DNA of 64,000 nucleotides from Spinellus fusiger (Eukaryota > Mucoromycota > Mucoromycetes > Mucorales > Phycomycetaceae): NCBI GenBank assembly GCA_025094145.1, contig JALLLS010000013.1, positions 310,001 through 374,000 of the forward strand, read 5' to 3'. Shown piece by piece: positions 1 through 8,936 of this stretch (within the stretch, counting starts at the first letter, position 1; each line of letters begins with the position of its first letter). The position numbers and the translations under genes were made by a program. Below the pieces are notes generated by a model. It was not told the DNA's origin. It did not search any database and worked only from the letters and a program-made list of their open reading frames with translations.

Positions 1-177
1 CTTCTTATCAGAGAGTACTGGCATACGCTGTGTTCTGTGCATAGAATTCGACAAAAACGTACTAAATGGTAGGCTGGGAGTAGGAGGTTCACTTGACATG
101 GTGTCGGGTCGTGTGGTGCTTATAGAGAGAGGCGCATCTTTACGGGCTCGTTTGGTGGGTGGGTCTTGCCAGTCCAT
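1..177 (-). CDS. N-terminal fragment of an unidentified protein, running off the left edge
   Basis: A minus-strand reading frame opens with ATG at 177-175 and stays open for all 59 codons to the window edge. The residues just after the start include PPTKRARKD, a basic patch that could be a nuclear localisation signal. The rest is rich in Ser, Thr and Pro (for example SSEPPTPSLPF), as in the disordered N-terminus of a regulatory protein. An upstream minus-strand ATG in another frame closes after about 25 codons, so the ATG at 177 is the better start. It is divergent from RPB8, leaving about 158 bp between the two starts. I do not recognise the family. Only the sequence left of the window can show whether this is a gene. 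Confidence 0.5.
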   Translation of the reverse strand, partial: MDWQDPPTKRARKDAPLSISTTRPDTMSSEPPTPSLPFSTFLSNSMHRTQRMPVLSDKK

Positions 178-335
178 GGAGAAAGAGGTGAAAGCATGGA
201 TGTGACTGTCTCCCTTGGATTTTCTTAGGGAAAAAAAAACACACACACACAAAAAACACAACATCCCTTTATAGCGTACAAGTTGCTCTTATTTTATTCT
301 TTTTATTCTTATTTATACGCATTTCTACCTGCATC
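178..335. promoter_or_regulatory. Compact divergent promoter region ahead of RPB8
   Basis: These 158 bp separate the putative minus-strand start at 177 from the RPB8 ATG at 336. They hold an A-rich and CA-rich run (230-262) followed by a T/A-rich stretch just before the RPB8 start, the usual look of a fungal leader. The promoter role is inferred from position only, and no specific factor site is claimed. Confidence 0.35.
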
Positions 336-1036
336 ATGTCCCAGGATAACGTTTTGTTTCAAGATTTGTTCGATATCAAAGACATTAACCCTAATGGCAA
401 GCGATTTGATAGAGGTAAGAAAACACAGTTGGAGGGACTCGTGTTCTTGTTGTTCTTATGCAGAGACAGTCTCTCGCCTTGTTGCCCGATCTGAGAACTA
501 CGAAATGGACTTGACGCTGGATTACAACTCTGAACTGTACCCATTGGAAATCACAGACAAGGTGTCTCTTGTATTGGCTTCTTCCCTGTCACTAGAGGCT
601 GTGCAGGAGGTTGTGCCTAGTACAGGCGCTGGTGCTGGTACTGCTCCCGAAAAGAGAGAGAGCTGGCGTGAACGTGCACCTGGAGAGCGTGACCTGAGTG
701 ATGAGTATGAGTATGTTATGTTTGGCAAGGTGTACCGTTATGATGACGCTGCCAGTGGTAGTGGTGCCACTGCCTTGTCTGTGGGCCAGAGAGTGTAAGT
801 AGCCATGAGCCACAAGGAAAAAGAAAAAAGGAAAAAGAAGATAGAAGATAGAAGATGGAAGAAAAGACTCCTTCCCACTGCCAACAACCCTTTTAACATG
901 CATGCTATGTATGCTGTCTATGCTTAGATCTGTCTATGCTTCCTTTGGCGGACTGTTGATGTGCTTGGAGGGTGATTATCGCCATTTGCAGAATATTACT
1001 GTGGGCGAAAACCTGTACTTGCTGATGAGAAAATAG
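336..1036 (+). CDS. RPB8: DNA-directed RNA polymerases I/II/III subunit RPABC3 (RPB8)
   Basis: RPB8 is an OB-fold subunit shared by nuclear RNA polymerases I, II and III. Three exons give a closed 172-residue protein: 336-414, 464-794 and 928-1036, with GTAAGA...CAG and GTAAGT...TAG introns. The start reads MSQDNVLFQDLFDIKDINP, matching the family N-terminus (LF-D-F-V-DP). Family hallmarks follow in order: MDLTLDYNSELYP, then DEYEYVMFGKVYR, then YASFGGLLMCLEGDYRHL across the second junction, ending in LYLLMRK. The protein is about 25 residues longer than the roughly 146-residue yeast protein, because of a Gly/Ala/Pro/Glu-rich insertion around residues 78-100 in a loop known to be variable. 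Identification is firm. Exon edges are set by phase and by continuity of the motifs. Confidence 0.95.
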
Positions 1037-1138
1037 ACTTAAATAGTATACTGTACATAACCTACATAAATACAAGCAACTCAGCACGTGATGAGTTGGT
1101 AAAGGGGAGGAGGGAATTATTTTGGCTTGTTGTTTCCA

Positions 1139-2024
1139 ATGGTAAGAACACAAGGAGAAGGAGAGAAAGAGTGAGGAAAGGATGTTCATGGGCTCATGAG
1201 ATGAGTTAGGACTTTTTGTTTGGGCGTAGAAAGACTCCTGCCGAGATGCTGCGTCAGCATCAACGCTCCATCACCAAGGCACAGCGTGAGTTGGATCGCG
1301 AAAGAACTAAGCTAGAGAGACAAGAAAAGACACTCATTGCCGATATCAAGAAGTCTGCCAAGGCCAACCAAATGGTAATGGCGTAGGGTTGGCGTTGGCT
1401 TATGTTCTTACTGTTCGAAATAAAAGGGAGCATGCAAAGTGATGGCCAAGGATTTGGTTCGTACACGACGCAATGTCCAAAAGTTCTACCAGATAAAGAC
1501 ACAGCTCCAGGCGGTGGGGCTGCGTATTCAGGTGGGTGGACTCTTGACGCGTTCTCAAGCCAACCCTAGCATTAGACACTAAGGTCCAATCAACAAATGG
1601 CAGAGGCTATGAGGGGAGCTACCAAGGCCATGTCGTCTATGAACCGACAGCTGAATTTGCCAAAGATACAGCAGATTATGATGGACTTTGAGAGAGAGAG
1701 TGAATTGATGGATATGAAGGATGAAATGATGGGGGATGCCATTGATGACGTTGTTGATGAGGAGGATGATGAGGCTGAGAGTGATGAGATTGTGAACCAA
1801 GTGTTGGATGAGATTGGCATTAGTCTCCAGCAAGAGGTAGCTTGTTTCCTAGTGTTGTGTGCACGTGACTAAGAGGTGTGTTGTAGCTCTCGGATATTCC
1901 TACTGGCTTGAAGCAGGCGTCTGTTCCTGTTCCTACACACGAGAGAGTGGCCCAAGCTGAGGGAGAGTTATCTGCTGATGACGCAGCTCTCCAGGCACGG
2001 TTGAACAATTTGAGAAGAGAGTAG
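1139..2024 (+). CDS. VPS2: ESCRT-III subunit VPS2/DID4 (CHMP2A type)
   Basis: This is an ESCRT-III core subunit that polymerises on endosomal membranes and recruits VPS4 for multivesicular-body sorting. Five coding exons are proposed: 1139-1141, 1210-1374, 1427-1531, 1576-1836 and 1887-2024, giving 223 residues, close to human CHMP2A (222). The first coding exon is just the ATG, followed directly by GTAAGA. Exon 2 then reads DFLFGRRKTPAEMLRQHQR, the classic CHMP2 N-terminus. Later motifs are MAKDLVRTRR, ATKAMSSMNRQLNLPKIQ, an acidic helix (DDVVDEEDDEAESDEI) and a C-terminal MIM-like helix ending ARLNNLRRE, which would bind the VPS4 MIT domain. All introns after the first are phase 0. Family identity is very secure. 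Confidence 0.94.
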
Positions 2025-2084
2025 CTGTATTTATTCAAAGAGAGTGAAGGAATAAAAGGAGAGGATTCAATGGCTCTGCATTCT

Positions 2085-2215
2085 ATTAACAGTCTATTGG
2101 TAGTCTATTCATAGTCTATGCATAGTCTATTCATACTCTATGCATACTCTATTCATACTCTATTCTATACTCTATGCATACTCTATTCTATACTCTATGC
2201 ATACTCTACAGAGGA
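2085..2215. repeat. Imperfect AT-rich tandem array downstream of VPS2
   Basis: Units of roughly 11-16 bp of the type TCTATGCATAC / TCTATTCATAC / TCTATTCTATAC repeat about ten times, beginning soon after the VPS2 stop. The array lies in non-coding DNA between VPS2 and the OPY2-like gene. It looks like a minisatellite, and no function is proposed. Confidence 0.8.
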
Positions 2216-2524
2216 TTCTCGGGGACTCTTAACTACCCTGTCACAGAACAAATGATACTGCAAGGAGAGCGGTCTTCAGTTACTAAGATCGTGGATGAAG
2301 GTTGCACACACTACAGCGGGCCTTAAGTGAGCATTGGCACTCTGCTGAACTGCCAATTCCTGTTCTCACCTGTTCTCTTTTTCTCTTTTTTCTCTTTTTC
2401 TCTTTTTCTCTTTTTTAACTTTCTTTCTTATATTCCCCATTCCACTCTTTTCTCTAGTGTTAATTCCTCCTCTTCCTCCTCCTCTTCCTCTTCCTCCTCC
2501 TGTTCTATTAACACAGTCACACAA

Positions 2525-3675
2525 ATGTCTGGGAATTCAAGTAGGAATACTAAGGCACAGAACTTTCCCTTTAACCACCAATAAAAACAGATCCAAACAA
2601 CAGCTGCACACCTATAGGCTGCAGTGCTTCTTGTCTCAATTGCACACCCAGCCAAGTATGTGTACTAGGCACAATGACAAACTGTGGTGTCTGTCCTGCT
2701 TCCCTGTGTATTCCTAGAGACTTCCTTACTCCTGCTGCACTCACCACCTCCAACACACCTTTGATTGGTGGACTTGTGGGCGGACTCGTAGGAGGTCTTG
2801 TTCTTATAGCACTACTGTTTGTTGCTGCTAGATACAGACACACTGTCACCAGAAGAAATAACAAATACAAGGAAAAGGTAGGCCTATCAGAAACAAGAGC
2901 AGGCACACTCACCTACTACGAACAGTCCATTCGCTCCATGTCAGGTGTTATTCCTGTCACTTATATTCCACCCTCCAACCATGCTATTCTTCCACCTGTG
3001 ACAGCTCCCCATGAACAGTCCCATCCTTGGGAAACACCACTGCGCTCTTCTATCCACACCACCACCCCCACCCACCACCACAGCCTTATCAGTCTACACA
3101 CCACCAACACCACCAACACCAATAACAACACCACCACCAATAACAACACATCTCCCTTGGATTCATTCGACTCCACTGACAATCCATTTGCAGATCATGT
3201 CCATACACGTGTCTCTAAGAAATCCCACTTTCTCAGTATCCAATCAGAATATGACTTGGACCGTGCCTCAATGAGCTCCAGTGTCCATCCATCCACAGCA
3301 GCAGTCCAGGCAGTCCAAGTGATGCGGGCCAAACCACAGATTCTGCGTGTCAATACCGTGCGTGTCCCAGGCGTCACACGACAAGGGTCTGTGCGTACTG
3401 TATTAACAGCCATTGATTCTCCTGCTTCTACTACTGGCTCTTTTTCTAGTGATCATGTCTCTGGTCGTACGAATGGGACTGCTCATGGGACGGCTATTCT
3501 TACTCCTATGATGACTACCAGCACTAGCAATCCTTTTGATGACGGCAATAGAGCCATTCTTCCCTCCCTCCCTTCCTCCCTTCCTCCTCTTTCCTCCAAG
3601 GCACCACGGACAGATAGTGTGGCATCTGCCTTGGGAGATGGGGAAATTACTATTTACTGGAATGGAAACGCCTAA
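2525..3675 (+). CDS. OPY2-like single-pass membrane anchor (HOG/Cdc42 signalling type)
   Basis: The main exon (2591-3675) encodes an N-terminal cysteine cluster with spacing C-x4-C-x3-C-x2-C-x5-C-x7-C-x2-C-x4-C, including CLNCTPSQVC and CGVCPASLC. A Gly/Val/Leu transmembrane segment follows (IGGLVGGLVGGLVLIALLFV), then a basic stop-transfer patch and a long Ser/Thr/Pro-rich cytoplasmic tail with DNPFADH and a conserved-looking RVNTVRVPGVTRQGSV block. This order matches the fungal OPY2 family, in which a plasma-membrane protein binds the MAPK adaptor Ste50. There is no signal peptide, also as in OPY2. I propose a small first exon, 2525-2540, joined by a 50-nt intron (2541-2590) with a TACTAA-like branch site, which avoids the stop at 2572. 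The first exon is the least certain part. The gene converges on ATX1, 38 bp away. Confidence 0.7.
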
Positions 3676-3713
3676 TATTTATTCTTTTGTGTATTCTTTT
3701 AAAAAATACTCTT

Positions 3714-4071
3714 CTACTCTTGTACTTTTTTGCCTGTCTTTTGAATGATGAGTAGCACGTCTTCACGGGACAGTTCAGTCTCCACCACCACCTGCTGTGT
3801 CTCGAGGCTTATCTCAGTGATCTTAATGCCTAATACATAGCATCCATAATGAGTACAGGCAGTGGTGCATTGTCAATAGGGAAGAAATACACCCTAGGCT
3901 TTCCCTTTTTCTTTCTTTGTAGCCAGTTGGAATGGCCTGGTTGGATTACCTTGTACACGCGAGAGTGCTCTTTCTACAGCATTGCTGCAACCTGAACAGG
4001 TCATTTCAACAGTAAAGATGTGTTGCTAAAAAATGAGTTTCTTCTTTCTTCTGTTTCTTCTGTTTTACCAT
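3714..4071 (-). CDS. ATX1: ATX1-type copper metallochaperone
   Basis: This is a small cytosolic HMA-domain protein that carries Cu(I) to the Golgi copper ATPase (Ccc2/ATP7). It is assembled from three minus-strand exons: 4071-4069 (ATG only), 4025-3950 and 3829-3714, giving 64 residues. Exon 2 reads QHIFTVEMTCSGCSNAVERA, containing the copper-binding MTCSGC loop. Exon 3 continues GIKITEISLETQQVVVETEL and ends near IIQKTGKKVQE, including the family lysine-rich KTGK motif before the stop. Introns are 4026-4068 (43 nt, GTAAAA...TTTTTTAG) and 3830-3949 (120 nt), and both phases close. Yeast Atx1 is 73 residues. No single open frame spans the gene, so it is easily missed. The sequence around 4081-4110 upstream is A/T-rich. 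Identity is strong; the ATG-only first exon is inferred. Confidence 0.85.
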
Positions 4072-4395
4072 TGAGAAATATTAAAAATATTAAAAATAAA
4101 AAATAAAAATAAAAAGAGTTAAGACGAGAAGGGCGAGTCGCAGGACACAGATTATATAGACAGAAGATCCATAAAAGGCATTGCGCGCTTTATGCTATGG
4201 ACTCCACCAGTCAGATGCAAGGCATTTCATTTACCCCTGAATCCACCCTCCCTTTGTACTTTTGCACCTTTATTGACACTCCTTGCACTCCTTGCACTCC
4301 TTGCACTCTGGGCTATTTGTGTTAAAACCAAGTCACACCCTCTCTTCTATTGGCACCTTCTCTTTCTAATCTACAGGACTGACTCTACTGCTTCT

Positions 4396-4722
4396 ATGAT
4401 CAAGGCAAGTCACATGTCCTTTGGTGTGAGCTATGGACTTATCTTACTATGCACTGACTATGGACAGGTCACTGTGCTGTACTTTGCTGCTGTACGTGAC
4501 ATAACATGTCAGCATAGCCAACAGGTCACCCTTCCCAAAGACAGCTCCCTCACCCACCTCACCACCCACCTTCTCTCTCTCTATGGTGAACCCTTGGCCA
4601 AGCTACTGGAGACATGTTTGTATGCAGTGAACATGGACTATATTGAAAAAGAAAAGGAAGTCACAACCCTCCTCACTGCAGGCGATGAAGTGGCTATTAT
4701 TCCGCCTGTCAGTGGTGGTTAA
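4396..4722 (+). CDS. Molybdopterin synthase small subunit (MoaD / MOCS2A type)
   Basis: This ubiquitin-fold sulfur carrier has a C-terminal glycine that is thiocarboxylated and donates sulfur to precursor Z in molybdenum-cofactor synthesis. The protein begins MIK, then VTVLYFAAVRDITCQ after an intron, contains YAVNMDYIE and GDEVAIIPPVSGG, and ends exactly in the obligatory Gly-Gly. With exons 4396-4404 and 4468-4722 it has 87 residues, the normal MoaD size. The intron (4405-4467, 63 nt) would be a GC-AG intron, AAG|GCAAGT ... GGACAG|GTC. Because 63 is a multiple of three and contains no stop, retention would insert 21 residues in frame. An in-frame upstream ATG exists at 4192, but the extension is unlike MoaD. 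The gene is divergent from ATX1 and convergent with RIB1 (88 bp between stops). Confidence 0.88.
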   Translation: MIKASHMSFGVSYGLILLCTDYGQVTVLYFAAVRDITCQHSQQVTLPKDSSLTHLTTHLLSLYGEPLAKLLETCLYAVNMDYIEKEKEVTTLLTAGDEVAIIPPVSGG

Positions 4723-4810
4723 TAGAAACAACTCCTTGTTTTGATCGAAAACAAAACAAAACAAATAATAATAAAGTAATAATAATAACAACAACAACAA
4801 CAGACATAAG

Positions 4811-5937
4811 TTATAGACGCTGAGGAAGATCAAGAATATGACCCATCTTCTTGATCTTTACTGCTAAATACTTATCCAACTCTTTCTTGGGGGATCCAGG
4901 AAGAGTAGGTGAAGAGGAGGGTGTAGGCTGTAGATTGTGCAGTGCTGAAATAAGGCGAGGATAGTCTTCTGTTGCTGTGGGCACATGCGAAGAGACAGGT
5001 GTAGATGACCACGACTGAGGAACCATGGCCTGGCGCTCTACTACTTTAATTGCACCAAACGACTCCAGTTGCATGATTTTGTCGGGATTGTTGGTGAGCA
5101 GCCGTACTTGCTGGAGTTGGAGATCTTCAAGAATGGCATTAGCAATCCCATAGGTCCGTCCATCGGCAGGATGGTTCAAGAGAACATTGGCAGCCACTGT
5201 ATCATGGCCCAAGTCCTGCAAATTGTACGCTCTAAGAATAAGCCCAACATGTTTCTTTGTGTCCATACCACCTACTTTAGCTTCTCCAATAGACCAATCC
5301 CACGTCCTTCTTGGCGCAGATAGACAATCACACCACACCCTGCCTGCTGCATCAGACGCATGGCCTCATCCAGCTGCTCACCACAGTCACAGCGAGCAGA
5401 GTGGACTGTCTCTCCTGTAAAGCATTCAGAGTGGATGCGCACCAAGGGAGACACTGTGCAGGGGGACCATGCCTTTTTGGCCTCTGCCTGCTGTCGTTCG
5501 AGGTAGGCCACTTGGTCACTGGTAAGACTCAGGTTGTGGCATTCCTCTGTCACAACCTCCTCCAGGCGGCCGTAATAAGCACCACGGACAATACGGTTCA
5601 TCATGGTCTCATTCTCCCAGGTGCGATCCAACGACTGGGAGCGCAGTGTGTCTCCATACACAATAGCCAGGTGTTCTTTTGTGTCTAGATTGTTCTTGTA
5701 GAGATACAGAAACATCTCCCCTCCTTCATTGGTAGGAATGCGTGCTCTCACTTGACACTGGATACGCACTTTGGTGTGGGTATTGGGAAGAGCAGGTGTA
5801 ATTGCCCGGGGAGAGTGGACCTGGCGCTTCAGAAAGTCAACATAGTCATTGAATGTGTTGGGCTGCTGGGGTGGAAGAGACTCTTTTGCTGCTTCATGAA
5901 CAACATTCATTCCAAACAGTGTAAATACAGTGGCCAT
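4811..5937 (-). CDS. RIB1: GTP cyclohydrolase II, first enzyme of riboflavin synthesis
   Basis: The enzyme opens GTP to 2,5-diamino-6-ribosylamino-4(3H)-pyrimidinone 5'-phosphate, formate and pyrophosphate. Two exons, 5937-5276 and 5231-4811, give 360 residues (yeast Rib1 is 345). The zinc site is visible as [20 protein letters not shown], with its three Cys residues. The GTP-binding and catalytic stretch [20 protein letters not shown] spans the junction of the two exons, and [20 protein letters not shown] with NNPDKI follows, as in the family. The intron (5232-5275, 44 nt) is GTAGGT...TTAG and splits the codon between LLEKL and KAYNL. The N-terminal ~110 residues are fungal-type and less conserved. 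The last ~70 residues are Ser/Pro-rich and then basic, of no known role. Confidence 0.94.
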
Positions 5938-7728
5938 GGTGGTTGGAAGAGATGATACACTACAGGATTATTTACAGCACAAGTTATACACTACAGAATT
6001 ATCTACAGTAGAATTTGAGTTCTATATCACTAATTTATGACAAAGATGCGTGACTGGAGAATGGCTGAGATGGAAAGTAAATCAATAAATTCATTCTCTC
6101 TTTGTAAATCCATACAAAATTAGTCCAGTTAAGATTCCAATGGATTACTTTTACAGCAACACTATGGATAGGCCTAGGGACTTTTTCTTTTTTATTTAAT
6201 CTTCTTCATGGTTAGCCACTCACCTATAACTCATTGAATATTATGTATTGGACGCCTTTTGATTATTTATTGCACCACCCTAAAATAAAATAAAATAAAA
6301 TAAAATATGTGGATAAATACAAGGGGCAATACAGCAAGAAAAGAAAAAGAAAGACTTTTAACCAATGACACCCAATGGTAAAATCATTAGAGGCCAAAAG
6401 AGCTATAGAGAAGTATATTACTAATTGTTTATTTTATTATTAATATTAGTTTTAGTATTATCATCATCATCGTTACTAATACTATTATGACTACAACTAC
6501 AACTACAGTCATTTCTTAAATGAAAAATAAAAATAATTGTAAATTGAATAAGATAAAATAAAGAACATCTTTGAGTGTGTAGTACTAAACATTATAATAT
6601 CTTTTGCATGACAAAATCCAATAAGATACACTTTATTATTATTTTAGACTGTTTACTTGTAGCATGGGTTTCTTTCAGTGAGTCAACTAGAGCTACAGGG
6701 ATAATTAGAGATGAACCAGAAGGTTTGGATCTTTTCTTAGCTCTAGGTGTATCTTGCTAAATAGATGATATTTAGTTCATAGAAAATAGATAGAAATACA
6801 ATAAGAAAGAAGGAAATGAATAGCCTTTAACACTATTGAATAGTAGCTGATACTATTCAATAATTGATATGATATGATAGTGCCGTTGATGGCTTCTTGG
6901 CTTCAAAGTTATTTTGTTGAGTTAACGTACGATTCACTCTGTTCTTTCTTATTCAACTTGCATGTTATCCTTTCATACTTTTATTCTCTTCTAATTGTTA
7001 CTACAGATAGAAGAACTTCAAGGAAATAACTACCAAATACAACACATTCTAATGCAGGCGGTTGTACTTTTATACTGTCTCTAGAAGATCTATCCACTGT
7101 ATTAAATACATTGTGGCTTATCATAGATACTTTATTCAATACCATTGATTATGTAGCTGTTTTATTTATTTATCTACAAACTGTTAAATGTTAACCTCTC
7201 GTTTTTTTTAATAAATAGGGTCTGAGGTAACAGTATCATTTACACCACTTAATCTGTCTCTTCTCAGTGTGTCATGGTTATGCTATATAAAATCCAAGTC
7301 ACCTTGCTCAATGTTAGCATATACTCTGTACTAATAAAAGGGCTTTTGCAAGTGATTGGAATCATTTCTGTACATCAATCTGAAGCAGTAGTGTTTTAGT
7401 GTGCTTATCATGATGTTTTGGTCATTGACTGAACATGTATTTATAGTCCAACCTAACTGTCCAGTAGGAAGAAAGAAGTACATAGCTCATAGAATTGTAT
7501 GACAGATTCATCTCACTCTTTCTTTACAGTAAGCTGCCATTTCTTGATCATATCATAATATCTCTACTTTCTGTTTGGTTTCTATCATTATTTGGACAAT
7601 TGTAATGACTTTTGCGCAAATGACCCTAATTACAACAGCTTGTATATCTATTTTGAAGAGGGTTCACACAAATAATACTATTGGGTATATAGTTAGGATA
7701 AACATAATTGTTCAAGAAAGTGTTAATA
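5938..7728. other. Gene-poor AT-rich intergenic DNA
   Basis: Between RIB1 and the Tc1-like relic I see no gene. It holds simple runs such as (AAAAT)n near 6285-6306 and a TTATTA/ATCATC-type run near 6435-6490. The short frame at 6575-6760 has no recognisable motif and a codon pattern typical of AT-rich non-coding DNA. Confidence 0.6.
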
Positions 7729-8520
7729 CAGCCACACTCAACTGAATTAAATACTTGTGAATATAAATATCAGGACGAAATAGATAGGACATGTTCAACA
7801 TCAAATAAAACACTTTACATATGATCTATAAGCTTCACACTTAAGCTCAACAAAGCTTAATATCTTTATTTATCGAGAATAGAATAATAATACAGTTAAT
7901 ATTTCGTATGGTCTCCTTTGGCATCAATGACATCCTGGCATATGTCTGTCATACTCTGAACTCATCGTTGTGCAAGTTCAACACTAACTTTCTACATTGA
8001 TAATAGATACCCTTCTTTCTTCAATTCATATTTCCAAGGCCCACCAGACATGTCCAATTGGGTTCAAGTCAGGGATTTGTGTAGGCTAGTAATCAAAGAA
8101 CCCTAATCTGATGTGTCTCTTTCCACTATCTGGCATAGGCCCCAGTATGACAGTTAGCACTCTTTTATTGTAACAGAAACTCGCTGTTTTCTTTCTGATA
8201 CAATTTCATGAACCAAGGATGGAACTCACCAGCCAAAATTCTGATGTATTCGTCTTGGTTTACACTGCTATCAACAACGACTAATGAGCCAAATTCATTA
8301 GCCTAATATCAGCTCTAAAACACCACACCATTACCACCAAACTACATTGTTGGAACAATAGGATTTTAACTATATCGTTCTCTAACTATTTTAATAGAAC
8401 CACTGTCAGCATGAGTGATGTTGGTGTTATTTACCTTTGCAAGTTCAAATCTCATCACTATTCCCTTGCCATAGCTGTCTGTTTTTTTTAATAGTTATTT
8501 CTTAAAACGTGGTATAATAT
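7729..8520 (-). mobile_element. Truncated, decayed Tc1/mariner-family element C (3' part, minus orientation)
   Basis: The right terminal sequence starts after a TA at 7727-7728 with CAGCCACACTCAACTGAATT and is closely similar to the end of element B near 60487. The following 700 bp match the reverse complement of element B, including its 3' UTR with the sequence around 7900-7960 (GGTCTCCTTTGGCATCAATG). Reverse-strand translation shows broken transposase words such as the C-terminal NPIGHVWWALE and, near 8450, SDE in an interrupted context. Many stops and frameshifts are present. The transposase N-terminus and the other inverted terminal repeat are not seen. The right boundary is approximate. 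Confidence 0.72.
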
Positions 8521-8936
8521 ATTGGTCAATCCAATACTATTTTGTTTAATCTAATATGTATCTCTTCTTTATATACCAACACCAATCTACGTTTATTGGC
8601 TTATGATTGAATTTATTATAGCTGCATTCCATTGAACATAGTCTTTTCTTTCTTTTGTCTCTTGTCTTTTGTGCCAGTTAATAACATCATATTGTAGTTA
8701 TCATTAGACTATAGTACACATTATAAGACATGTCTTTGAACACTCCTGTAGTTTTATCTTATTTAAAGTGTTTACAACATACAGTTTAAAAGGGTCTTAT
8801 GGATGGCAGTGGTCTCATTTTGGGCAAAAACTCTGTCTATCTATAGACAGAAAAGGAAGACTCCGCCCTAGACAGGAGTGCTTCCTCTGTCTGGGAGATG
8901 ACGTAGACATAGCAAGGCACGCTTGATTTCGAAAAG

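Noticed and set aside
3011..3274. Pro/Thr-rich alternative frame inside the OPY2-like gene
   Set aside because: Shadow of the ACC-rich coding sequence; the in-frame reading has the transmembrane segment and cysteine cluster.
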